From Schistocephalus solidus (Eukaryota > Platyhelminthes > Cestoda > Diphyllobothriidea > Diphyllobothriidae): a DNA stretch of 64,000 nucleotides. Position numbers and translations under genes: made by a program. The stretch covers positions 62,001 to 126,000 of the forward strand of contig WEDG01003321.1 in assembly GCA_017591395.1 (NCBI GenBank). The letters run 5' to 3'. The notes beneath the pieces were generated by a model, which had not been told where the DNA came from, did not search any database, and saw nothing but the letters and a program-made list of their open reading frames with translations. Shown here one piece after another: positions 36,201 to 48,169 of the stretch; the stretch's first letter is position 1, and every line of letters begins with the position of its first letter.

Positions 36201-37440
36201 TAAGCCTTTTTAAAGTAACCTTTTTCTAATGACTTTGGAAACGCACTCCTATCTTATGTCAGCACGTGAGCTTGCTGGCGGTTTCATAGTTTTGGTAGTC
36301 ATGCTCTCAACGGCTTTTGCGCTATAGAAACTTTATTGCTGATGAACACTTATAACGATAAATGTAGCCGCTAGGAGCCTAAACAACACCAAAACAGAGC
36401 GTTTTGTTTTTAAATGAAACTTTGTCTGTTCTCCAACTGGCTAGCCTTCTTATAGTTCTATAATATAATATGTTTGTTGTAATGTGTATCATAGAATTAA
36501 ACTCGTGTCTTGAAATTTTGAATATTAGGTGCGATGTGAATAATAAATTTTTATGACTCAAATTTAATTACGCCTCAAATTCAGTCTGAAGTGCATCGTA
36601 CACGTTTGACTCAAGTCACAAGGTTTACGAAAATGGGCCATTACGCGTTTTTAAGAAAACAAAATTTTCAGCGAAAAGTATTAAATCAGCACAATCCAGC
36701 AGACGCAGGAAAGGAAGCTGAGGACTTGACGGCGTTATTAGTAGAAACTGAAAATTTCAGCAATAATGAAAAATAAACAGACCACTTATATTTTTCCAGA
36801 TGGTCCGTTTTCTTCCTTTAAACCAAATGAAATTCATAATTGAGTTCAATTAATAAAGAGAATAAGAAATGCATCCCCAAATGTAATTTTCAAGACAAGG
36901 AACAAAATTAATCCTTATCGCGCTTTTTATTCAATTCTTATGTGAAACGATTATCTCAACAATAGAGTATGAATTGCAATTATATAATTACGGGATAAAA
37001 TCATTTCAATCGTTCTATATGAAATTCAGCATTGGTTATAAATCTCTCCGAAAATTAAATTGATGGCTGCACACCTGGATGAGCGAATCCCCATCCAAAA
37101 ATGAAATTCATATTTTTACCTATTTAGTAAATTGAACGTTGCATAAATATGCCTTAATCTTATATGAGGCCCATAGTGTGAATACAGAAATTTGAGCAAC
37201 TGACATCCAAATGATACACGTGAAAATAATATCCTGTAAATCAGTAAATATCAGTTGTTTTGACAGAGAGTTTTTCATTCCGTGATATTACAGAGAAATG
37301 AGTTTATGATATATTTTCAAATCAATATCTTCTCGCATACATTACTTGTACATTGACCGACTGTGCATCCAGCGCAAAATTGTTTCAAAAGTTTCTAGCC
37401 CTACAGACCTACCTTCATACTTACTTGCTAAGAGTAGCTT
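33251..37440. other. AT-rich region, nothing supported
   Basis: Only short frames on both strands, with no repeat, RNA or transposon motif that I could support. Confidence 0.45.
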
Positions 37441-37442
37441 GC

Positions 37443-38025
37443 AAGAAGTAGGACAACATACGAAAATCAACAATAGCAGAGATGTGTAAATGGCCATTGC
37501 TGGTCCATCAAATTTTGTTTAAACCAGGTTTCTTGGCTGATGGTTGAGCTGACTTCTAACTCCTTGCGTATAGTATGTTAGTAATTTAGCTACTTCAGTA
37601 AAGTTTCTTTTTCCGGGCAATCATCTCGTCTCCAGGTGGCATTTAGGGTTAACAAAGTAAGAAAATTGTGCATTTATGTTATTGCTCGTCTACATAATGC
37701 CTTTAATTTAACAAGCATTAGAAGAAGGTCTAGAAGAAGTAGGACAACCTACGAAAATCAACAATAGCAGAGATGTTTAAATGGCCATCGCTGGTCCTTC
37801 GAATTTTGTTTAAACCAGGTTTCTTGGCTAATGGTTGAGCTGACTTCTTACTCCTTGCATATACTATGTAAGTAATTTAGCTACTTCAGTAAAGTTCCTT
37901 TTCCGGGCAATCATCTCGTCTCCAGGTGGCATTTAGGGTTAACAAAGTAAGAAAATTATGCATTCATGTTATTGCTCGTCTGCATAATGCCTTTACTTTA
38001 ACAAGCATTAGAAGAAGGTCTAGAA
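37443..38025 (+). repeat. Two-copy direct repeat, 291-bp unit
   Basis: Copy 1 (37443-37733) and copy 2 (37734-38025) are head to tail and differ at only a small number of positions. Examples are GACAACATACG versus GACAACCTACG, and GGCTGATGG versus GGCTAATGG. Both copies contain the palindrome AAATGGCCAT, and copy 2 contains a GTAGG-ACAA-CCTAC hairpin followed by GAAA. These look like hammerhead pieces, but no proper CUGANGA strand is present. It is a young duplication of unknown nature with no protein frame. Confidence 0.85.
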
Positions 38026-38029
38026 ATAT

Positions 38030-40440
38030 TTTGTTACTTTGTTTTTACTTAATTTTAATTTGTTTATGTATATTATATTAGTTGTTTATGCAGGATTTCA
38101 AAAGCCCACGTATTTTTAATTTTTGTATTTAATTTAATAAATGCATTGTTATATAATGGATTTTTTAAATATAAGATTTGATTCCCAATAATTTAAATTA
38201 AATGTAAGGACGTACCAGATGAAAGGAAAGAAGCATTTATAACAAGACATTCACCGACCAGACGTTTTGAATTCTCACTTTTTCCTATCATCAGCGAAAC
38301 CTGTAGAGGAATAGCCTAAATTGCAAACCAAAGTGATGAACACAGACGCTGGTAATTAGAGTGGCAACTACATCCTATACATAATGCATCGATTGTGCCT
38401 CCGTAACACTTTACTAGCAATTGTTTGTGATGCTGAGATCGAGTAAGAATCGGAAACATCCTGAAAATAAAACCATTTGGATCAACGATGAAATCTGAAC
38501 TGTTTCATGGAATTCGCTTACTTAATTCTATCGACATGATAAAAGTGTTAAGTTGTAGAATTAAAGAACATTTCTTTTTAAAGGTATTGACAACATAACC
38601 AAAGTCAGAAGCCATTCCCAGATATTGGCAGGGTATAATTTAAAAAGTCTAAGTTACCGGTGCATGGGTTCTCAAAAAGTGATTATATACGTACTCCTAA
38701 TTCAACTACTGTTATACAGGTCGGTTACATATCCTGTATTTTTCAAACATTAAGAGGCTCTAATGTTATAAGGGACTAACCGAAGCCATCAGTATCTGTA
38801 ATATAAGAACAGTTTTGAAACAGAGAAGAACAGCAACCATTATTAAAGAAACTGAAAATGTCAGCTGTCTATAATGTCTTGATTAGTACATACCAACTCT
38901 TTTCCTCCTCTGACACTTCCAAAAAATACTTTTGTTTTGTGAGCACAGAGACTTTTGATATATTTTCCGGCACTTTTTGGAAATTTACGAAATTGAGCTT
39001 CTAAAAAGGATACGGTAGTAGTGAAGAGCAGAGTCAAATGTACAGAGCAAGGTGAGTCTGAATGTTGAGTGGCTTGACATTCTATACGAAAAACCTCAGT
39101 ATCCTGGTGATTATTATTGTTTGACAGCAATATTTATAATTATTTTTATTATACCCAGTCGATTTTTGTGTAGATCTCCTTGACTAATGCTTCGGGAATA
39201 CATCACGGATTCTTTTTGTTTAGGCCTTTTCGATTCATTCACCATTTTGCAATTTCATTTGGCAGTTTAACTGATGACTCCACTCAAGAGTAGTTGAATT
39301 TGAATGCCATTTCTGGCGGAAGAGCCATAAAAAGTGCACAACACCTACAACGCATCCAGGAATACTTCTAGCGTTGTTCCTATGGCAAGTAAAAACTATG
39401 AAAAGCTTCGTATTGTCCATCCAAGCTTGCTTTCCTAGTCTTTAGTAAAAACCTCAACTGGCAAACGCAGCGTCGCCTGCGCCAAGTTTTCGGAATAGTC
39501 TTCATCAGGTAGTTGGACAGGCATTAACTTGTTTTCGCAAACGTTTTGATCGTTTATTAAAATATATGAGAAGTTGTCTTGAGAGTACTATTTAGTTGCG
39601 CATGGTTAGGTGTTGAACCGTGGACTAAATATTTTCGGTCTTCAATATTATTTCTTTCTAGGTGAATGGTGTCTAGGTACTTTAAATTAAATGTTTTTTA
39701 AAAGGTATTCAAACGTTTACCAGATGCCTCAAACTGTTAGAATAAAGGAGTTCACAAATTAATTAACGCAAGCTATGACAATAAACTTTGCCAGTGCAGA
39801 AACATCTCTGAACGTAATGGCATTCGAAAGGTCCGTCAAACATTTTATTAGACAATGAACCGTTTGCATTAGTTAACAGTATAAATATGAAACAATTTAT
39901 GGAAAAATATGAAACTAAATTATTCTATTAATTTCCAGTCTTTCCAATTTAGTTTAATTTTGTAAGGTCACCTCAAAGCTTTCTCAATGAAAAGCCCCCA
40001 GCAGGTCCGTATCACACCACTCAATCGTCTGAATGCCCTCATGTAATCTGAATAGGTAAATATCGTGCCTACGGGATGTTAACTAACCCAAATCACAGTC
40101 AACACAATTGGAACGCGTTCCTTCAAAGAAGTTCGTTCAGGGGAATTATGGACAGCCCACATTTATATCCCATGTTAACTCAAGCCTTTATGCTTGGCAG
40201 AAAATTCCACCGGACAACACTTCGAACATTTCATTAAATGTTGGCAACCAGTGGCCTCTGAAAATAATGATTGAAATTCCAAGGTACCCCGGAAATTTGT
40301 TTGCAACAACACCGGACCGATAGGGTTTTTCAAACAAATTATATCCACTTTTAATCTGGTCATTGAATACAGATCATAGGTCGTATTTTAACTTTTGAAA
40401 TTATTTATATCCTGAGCTAAATTTAAGACCTTTTTAGTAG
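38030..40440. other. AT-rich region, nothing supported
   Basis: Very AT-rich just after the 291-bp repeat, then ordinary non-coding sequence with short frames only. Confidence 0.45.
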
Positions 40441-40444
40441 GGAA

Positions 40445-40535
40445 GCCTTGTAGCTCAGTTGGCAAGAGCGTTGGCTGTACTAAAGCCTTTCCCTTGCTGG
40501 CATGGGTTGGAATACCACCAAAGCCGCCAATTTTT
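40445..40535 (+). repeat. tRNA-like SINE relic, family 2, copy 2
   Basis: A good box A (TAGCTCAGTTGG, 40451-40462) and paired D-arm (GCTC/GAGC) are followed by an anticodon-like stem GGCT/AGCC and a box B-like GGGTTGGAATACC whose conserved TTC has become TTG. The acceptor ends do not pair well. It is a clear relative of the sequence at 1515-1610, so it is a repeat family derived from a tRNA rather than a working tRNA. The anticodon cannot be assigned safely. Confidence 0.55.
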
Positions 40536-40539
40536 CATA

Positions 40540-43500
40540 AGTAGTTTAAAAGAATTAGAACCTTTTTCACAAAAATTATACAAATTGCCCCCGCATCATA
40601 TTGACCTGCATAATAGTTCGTTAAGACACCAGTTCGTATAGGTTTGAGTCATTTGTAATAATTTGTTTTTGTTTTTGTCTTTTTTATCTCCTTGCGCAGT
40701 GGTTTAAGCATTAAGTCAACTCAACTTATTTTCATTAAAAATTAATCAAACATTTTTCTGCACAGCAAAACGAGCTGATATTCTGTCTTATTGCATTACA
40801 TATTACTTTACAAGTTTAAATTACGTGATAAACTCTCCAAGCCGTTTCTTCCTAACATGAGCATTTTGTAAATTTCTTTACAAATATTGTTGTAAAATAC
40901 CAGAAACAACACCTTTTGGCGTCTTGAGATGTTTTTCTCTGAGAAACCTAAGTAACTTTAAATGCACAGCTAACAAATATGCAGCATCCGAACATATGTA
41001 ATTACACACCAGAACGTTTTGCCAAGCATATGGGCGTTCGCTATGGGCTGCTTATTTTATACAATTGAGGGATAATTTATTTGTTGTAACTTTTATCTCG
41101 TGGTCTAAATAATATGATTTATCGCGTCAATTGTGTGCTCAGAGAAAAGAAATTAGACCTGTTTCTGTGGGATCCTGGCGCTAGGAAAATGTTTCAAAAT
41201 CTCTAGAATCCTCCTTGACAAGGAAACAGCGCCTGCGCAAGAAGAAAATGATGGATGGACAGGACAATTTTACTGCTGAAAGGCCTTAATGGTAACTTTA
41301 TGCACTGTATAACAAACGGAATAAGTAAATTTCAACTAGAGGCACTGATCCACATTATCGACCGTAGCCAGGGAAAAACGGATTTATCGCGCAATTATTA
41401 TCATGACCATTGGAAATTAAGCATATCACCATCGTCGAAGCACGCACAAATGTATATATTAGGGGCCCTGGCTCTTCCTGACTCATACACTGGAACAGCT
41501 CACATTCGTCCCACAATCAGAGCACATCTATGTACAACGCATAAACGAGACAAAAAAGACAGCTTCCCACATATATTTAAGAAAAACGTGTTTTCATGAA
41601 GTAAACACTTAAATGAGTTTTTTTTGAAATAAAATTAATAGTGAATTTACCTTAAATTGAATTGCAAACTTAAGAAGTAGTTAAAAATTTCTTCCATTTG
41701 CTGCTTAACTTGTGGACCAGCAGTCGAGCGGAACAGCTATTTTTGGTATTAATTCGGGTAAGAGAGTAGATGCCAACTACAGAATGTGTTTATGTCCCAT
41801 GCGTGTATCACAAATGATGCTCATATTCGGCTTTTCTGTCAGAATACCAAGGCAGAAGCCGTAGGACTTGGCGTTTCGGAAATAAAAGAATAAGAAAATG
41901 TCAACAAATTTGCTCTATGTTTATGAGCTAGATGGTTCCACTTACTTCATAACCATCGTCGGGAATACGATTTTATGGCACCTCACACTATCAAGGAGTG
42001 ATTATGGACACCTAGACTTCTGATCCTCTTCTCAGATGTTCAAGAAAGTAAGATTAAAAATATTTTCAAGTCCCTCGTTACTTTCCCTCCGCTAGCCGTA
42101 AAACTTCATTTTTGATCGGAGTGAGACGTTAAAATAAGTGGTTAATGTCGTAGATGACCAAACAAAGTGAGCTCTTACAGAGCAGCATGCTGACGTTTGA
42201 CTTAAGCCGATCACCTGAAAAAGAACGCTCAAAGTTTACATTAGATAAAGTTCGATGGATGTCTCCTTGAGCAAAAATATTTGATAATTGGTGTAATCCT
42301 GAATTCAGTAGGAAGGAATAAAGGTTCCTTTTTAAGAAATTGCACACTTTTCTACACGCTTGATTTTAGAAGTAACCATTTTCACTGTTTCTGCCAGCAT
42401 CAGCATTCTGAACCTTACGGATAATACACCAAAGAAAGGAGACAAATGATACTCATTTCAAACCAAGTTAGAATATTATTTTCCTTGTCTCCGAAAGCGA
42501 GCATTTCTGGAAATCGTCAGCTAAACGTGAAATTGCAAACAAAGCAATAAAATATCCGTGCGTCTTTAGTATTGCCCATGGTCTGCCTATAAATTAAAGT
42601 AAAAAAATAAATGATGAATGTTAGGAAAGGGAGGTAAGTGCAGAGGATAAAGTGTATAACGGCAACTTTCTCATGACAGAAGAGTGGTATATCGTCTTTG
42701 CGAACTCTGCACTATAGGCTTGCTAAGTAGCATGTTGGTAGATCGGAGGTTGCAGAAATGAACATCGGTGGGCACCAAATAAGGTGAAGATTAAACAATC
42801 AAAAGTAAACTGAAGTCTTATTGATGAAAAAATGGATTTAGATATCAAAGTCGCATAGGTGTTGATTAAAGAATTCTACCTTTTAATGAATTACATTTCT
42901 TTATAAGAAATTCAGTAGCAATTTTCTACATCCTCGTAGAATCATGTACTGTAAGCCGTATCTCTAAGAAAACCGTTAAACTAATGATGATCGAAAGTGT
43001 CCAAATAAAGTGAAATTCGGCAAACTACGAAAGTTTTTTAAATATTTGTTCGAAAACCTAACTCTTATAATGAATATATGAGTGAATGCAAGGAAAGTTT
43101 AGATGACATAGTGCGTTTAAGCGTATTAGAATTCCATAAAATGTGCGAAAAAATTACCAATATATCGTCACGTTTTAAAAAATGCTTACCTATGAGAAAA
43201 TTTTACGTTTTAAATAAATTTAGAACTTATTGTACGTTTGCATTTTTTAACAGTAGGTAAATATTTTCCGGGAAGAAAATTCGACCTTTATCTTGAATAC
43301 CTTAGTTGCACAGTCAACTGCGCATATGGGTGGTATACTGTTTAAATAATTCCCGGTAAAATTAACCAGATATATTTAAAAAGTTCAGGAGCGACTGCCC
43401 TTAAACACCGTATTTGAAGATACCTGTAAAAGAGCTGCATTTGGAGTCGAAGAAGCCATAGATTTTGATGGCATTATCTTTCTAATAACCAGCACTGTTT

Positions 43501-44055
43501 CTATACTATTGCTTAATGATCTCCCGTTATTATTTTATTTGGAAAATTATGTTGCAAAAAAATCTGTCTTAGTAGTCACACTCAATCATAGACTCTCAGA
43601 TTCGAGCCTTAATTAGATCAGACTCCACGTGCCATAAACGCGGCAAGGCACGAACCGAAGACTGAAAACACCTATGATACTGTTGTTTCATCTAGCGTCT
43701 TGCTCCAAGCTTGCTATCGTGATGCCCTTTGCAAGTACTAAACTGCTAAAAATGTAAGCAAACAGTTAAACCGTTTCCTAACCCACCTAACCTGAACGGC
43801 ATTGTCGAATGGAATGTACATATGTGGTGAGACCCTTACTCCTTATTACACATTTGTAGAGTGGTTGATTCTTAGCAGATGAAACGGGTCAATTTAAGAG
43901 GATGCAGGTTAAATTGAACACCAAAAGTAACTCCTTTATTTTATTTATGTGACATGCTACTAAATACAATGCGAATCTTCTCTGAAAGTTAAATAATTGA
44001 ATAAAACGGGCATATAAGAGAAAAGGAAACCCCTGTCATCTATTGGTACTTTCAC
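40540..44055. other. AT-rich region, nothing supported
   Basis: The longest frame, 114 codons on the plus strand at 41255-41599, has no recognisable domain. The rest is non-coding in appearance. Confidence 0.4.
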
Positions 44056-44059
44056 AAAA

Positions 44060-47000
44060 TTTAAAGGAGAATGGGGTGCCCGTTGCCTATTGGGCGTGGC
44101 TTGCTGTAAGATTTATCCGACCAACGCAAACTGAAGTAGGTGGGTGCCCGTTACATCTTTTCCTGAAGTGGCCACCCAAAGGCAGAACGAGGCGACGCCG
44201 GATTCGCTTTGCCATCCGGACCGATATATTGCGAAGCCTGCTCTGTATACCAAAGGGCATCAACGATCGTCCGATGAGCCTTCGACTACTCCTTCGGGGA
44301 GACAATTTCGTAAGCTTTGTCAACTTCTAAGCCCCACCCCCATTTCCCCCGATAATCAGCTCTGGCATGGCAACGAACATATTCTACGAGGACATGCACG
44401 CCCTCCTGGCGGCAGTGCCGAGGCCAGATAAATTGATAGTCTTTGGTGACTTCAACGCCCGCGTCGGGACAGACTAAGCTGCCTGGCAGGACGTTTTTGG
44501 TCCCCAGGGTCTTAGTGGTTGTAAGGATAATGGCCTCCTGCCTTTCCGAACTTGCGCGGTAAAGCGTAACCTGCTGAGCAACACATTATTCCGCCTTCTG
44601 ATATGCGTGGAGGCCACATGAATGCACCCCCTATCGCGGCGGTGGCAACTGCTGGATAATGTTCTAGTCTGAAGGCGGGATCGACAGAGCGTGCTGCAGA
44701 TCAAGGCGATTCGAGACGCAGCTGGCTAGAGAGATAGATTGCCTGATCTTTCCCAATGTGAGGCTTAGACTTTAAACCCCCAGAACGCCGCAAGATAGGC
44801 AACAACCGTGTAAGTTAAATATGTTTTTGTTACATTTGCCTGCTAACCGTTTTGAGTTCAGCAGCAAATTAGCCCAGAAAATGGAGGACTTGTAGGCTCC
44901 AGCAGATAATGCCGGCGTGGACACCCGATGGTGTCAACAGCAGAAAATCATCGAGCCCTCCGCCCTCGAAGTCCTTGGACGCGCACGCCGTCATCACCAG
45001 AACTGGTTTGACGACAGTGACGCCGACATCAGTAGCCCACTCGCAGACAAAACCGAGTACATATAGCCTACATGAACAGCCAGGCTGCCGCCAACAAAGC
45101 AGTCTTCTTCAGATGCCACCACAATGTACATAAACAAGCGTGGAAGATGTAGGTTACATAGATGGTGCGCTAGACTGAGGAACTCAAATGTATGCTGATC
45201 ACAACGAAATGAAAAACTCCTTCAAGGCCTTGTACGGCCCCTGCACCAATGGAGTCGCACCGCTGCTCAACTCCGATCGTGATAACCACAGGGTCATTTG
45301 ACTGTTGAACATCGCCGGTAAGATCTTCGCATCTATCCATTTTAATCGTTTTAACGGCCACGTAAAGCAGTATACTGCCCTCTGAAAGCCAATTTGGCTT
45401 CCGACGACACAGCGGAAAAACCGACATGATTTTCTACGCTTTTCAGCTACAATAAAATTATCGGGAAGTGGGAATCCACCTCTATGCTACCTTTGTTGAT
45501 CTGACCCAAGCCTGGGACAATATGTGGGTGATTTATTGTGAAAAAGTATGCAGAAATTCAGCTGTCCTGAGTGTTTCACGCACATTGTGCGTTAGCTCCA
45601 CAAAGGGATTGTGGCACGCGTCACCTACAGCGGAACAGGCTCCTGAGCATTCGCGGTGACTAAAGGGGAGACGCAGCGACTACGCCCTCAACACTGCGAC
45701 AGAGGAGAACGTGCAAAGGAACAGGGACCTCTTCACCACTGGCTGCACCGATTTTGGCATAACAATCAACACGGAAAAAACGGTGGTCATGCACCAACCA
45801 CCACCCAGAGCGGAATGCAATGTTCCTCGAAATGTCAACGGCACCCAACTGAAAACGGTGGGCAACTTCAATTATCTAGGAAACACGCTGTCACGCAACA
45901 CGAGAATCGACAACGAGGTTGCTTAACTGATCTCCAAAGCCACCCAGGCCTTTTGCAAGTTGCAAGCTCTCGTGTGGAAGTGCCACGGCCTACAACTGAA
46001 CACCAAACTGAAGATGTACGAGGCCCTCATCGTGCCGATACTCTGTTATGGAGGGGGAACCTAGACAGTCTACTTCGACCAAGCCAGGAAGCTGAATCAT
46101 CTTATCTCAACTGCGTCCACAGAATACTTAAGCTGTGATTGCAAGACAGGATCCTGTTCACAGAAGTCCTAGACTGGACTGGAATCCTCAGCAGCTGCGC
46201 CATGCTGAGTCAATCGCAATTGCGATGGAGTGGCACACCCGGTGAGAAAGGATGGCGAACAAATAGCCAAACGACATTTCTACGAAGATTTCGCTCCGGA
46301 TACTCGCAGACAGTGAGGACACAAATAGCGCTACGAGGACAATTTGAAGAACTCTGAAATGACCGCAATTCAACCCGGTGATCTGGGTGTACCTCGCCAA
46401 GGATCAACCGGCCTGGAGAAGAGCAGTGAAGAACGATGCAGTAATCCACGAAGTCAACCGGATATCCGCTGCTAAGACCAAAATGGCGGCTTGCAAGACA
46501 TAAACGCTCCAGAGCCACACAACCAACGCCCAAGCCCACTCAATATGCTGCCGCTGTCAACGCACCTTCCGCGCGTGAATCAGTCTGGTCAGAGATCTTC
46601 GGACGCAATGCAATAACAATTCGACAACATCAACTTCTGCGTCAGTGACCATCGCTTCTGCCAACCCTGTTTTGAACCCCATGATAATGACCGCTCCCAC
46701 AATCACCTTGCCGGTACTCCGCTACCTTCTATCACAGGCACTCTCCTCCCTCTCCGCAATCCCCGGTGATCACAACGACCATCACCACTGGCACCATTTC
46801 CCCCACTCCAACCACCGATTAGACCACCTCCGACAACCCGCTACCTCCACCACCACCATTACCACCCCAAATTCCAGTGATGATGACTTGGTTCTAAGCT
46901 GTTCTCATTGGTATCACGCATTCATCTCACGCATCGGCATAGTTGGGCACTTGCGAATCTATCGCACGAGGACTTGTCAACCGGTGCCAGAGGTTTCGAT

Positions 47001-47110
47001 ATACAGTCGCCGCATCCGTCTCCAATATCCCCACTGCTCACGTACCTTCATGTACCACATGAGCCTGCTTGGTCATATGCGCCTTCACGAAAATCTGCAG
47101 TAAATTGCCC
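44060..47110 (+). mobile_element. Decayed LINE copy A: endonuclease, RT, C2H2 tail
   Basis: Read across frames, the order is an apurinic-type endonuclease middle part ([13 protein letters not shown] at 44380-44420, then a [10 protein letters not shown] catalytic block ending at a stop near 44475), a linker with NWFDDSDADIS near 45000-45040, and RT pieces (LLNIAGKIFA near 45310-45335, FVDLTQAWDNM near 45490-45520). The RT motif C region with FADD is deleted near 45655. Beyond it are EENVQRNRDLF, then INTEKTVVMHQPPP, then the thumb segment LNTKLKMYEAL, and finally two degenerate C2H2 fingers (46880-47100). Many stops and at least two internal deletions make it dead. The closely related copy B lies in opposite orientation at 56.3-59.9 kb. 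Confidence 0.82.
46645..47103 (+). pseudogene. LINE C-terminal zinc-finger tail
   Basis: A 152-codon frame, the best preserved part of copy A. A His, Thr and Pro-rich linker leads to finger one (CSHWYHAF, then GHLRIYRT), which has lost its second Cys and last His. Finger two (YPHCSRTF, then GHMRLHE) has lost its first Cys. The spacer between them (TCQPVPEVSIYSRRIRLQ) is the characteristic link between paired fingers of this tapeworm LINE group. The fingers presumably bind nucleic acid in intact relatives; this copy cannot coordinate zinc properly. Confidence 0.75.
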
Positions 47111-47439
47111 CAATCCTGCCCTCACCAGTACACAGTCTCTCCCTAAACGCATTCAGTACACTTTTACTCCGTCATCACCACCCAAAATAAGCATCTTTAA
47201 CGTAAATGAAAATGGTTTTCTATGGTTCTTCTTCAAGTGACTTTCACAACTACGTGCGGATTCTGTGCCGTAAATCCTGGTCGACTGTAGGCGAAGACCA
47301 GGGGAGGTGTGCTGGTTGAGTTGCATGGAGGCCCAGGTGCTTGGATCCACGTTGTCGCCCACATCCTCTTTATTTTTCAACCAGTGCCTCTCACTGAGAA
47401 AGACGTACGATTCTTGGTTCCTTCTCTATGTGACTTCTC

Positions 47440-48165
47440 TGCTGTATGTGTGGTTCGAGCCCAGGGCTATTAAGGTGCCCTAAGCGCCATGGCTTGGAAG
47501 TTTGCTTACTGACTGTTACATTCAGACCTCGCAGGTAGTCAGTGTACGTGTGCACAGCGGCCGACTGGTGGTCTGAGAGGCAGAATGCACTGTCTCCTTC
47601 TTAAAGTGACCTCTGGCACTGTGACACACATTAGCCGCTAAACCCCTTTTTTGCGTGAAATGCTGGTGCTTGTGTTGGGGGGCTGGTCGTGTACGTGGTA
47701 CGCGTAGACGATGTCGTTAGATACATAAGCAGCTGCGCCCAAAAACCAATCCGCTGACCGGCTCGGACGTTCCCTGTTGTCTGGGCATGGGATTAGAGAG
47801 TGAGGTTGATGTCTCACTGGATATTCCTCACTAGAAACAAACCAATGCGATTAAAATCTATCAGGGTTCGCTAAAAGCCATGGCGTGGATGGTTGCCAAC
47901 TGCTGGCTCACTCGGACCGCACGATCAGTGCGGGTCGCTTTTGTGCGGAGTGGCTGACTGGCGGACTTAGAGTCAGGCTGCACTACCTCCTCCTTAATAT
48001 GGCCTTTATGGTAATCCTACCCCATTGGATCGGAGCCAGCTATAGCGCCAGCCACCTGCGCTTTCTCTTGGCTGCAGTCTAATTGACTCTGTCTTGACAC
48101 CGGACACAGACGGGTGAGGGATAAGAGAGTGCAATAGTTGCAACGCAAGTCTAATATCACTTAAA
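47440..48165 (+). repeat. GC-rich diverged direct repeat pair
   Basis: Two blocks about 400 bases apart share ordered words. Block one (about 47466-47640) has GCGCCATGGCTTGGA, GCGGCCGACTGGTGG and CTGTCTCCTTCTTAAAGTGACCT. Block two (about 47860-48040) has AGCCATGGCGTGGA, GTGGCTGACTGGCGG and CTACCTCCTCCTTAATATGGCCT. GATTAGAGAGTG near 47790 recurs as GATAAGAGAGTG near 48120. This fits an old tandem duplication of an unidentified GC-rich element just downstream of LINE copy A. Confidence 0.5.
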
Positions 48166-48169
48166 GCTC

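Noticed and set aside
37720..37775. Hammerhead ribozyme in the 291-bp repeat
   Set aside because: There is a stem II-like hairpin with GAAA, but CUGANGA is interrupted, no UH cleavage site with stem III follows, and the first copy lacks even the partial core.
46740..46880. His/Pro-rich protein of its own at 46.7 kb
   Set aside because: It is the low-complexity linker before the C2H2 tail of LINE copy A, not a separate gene.
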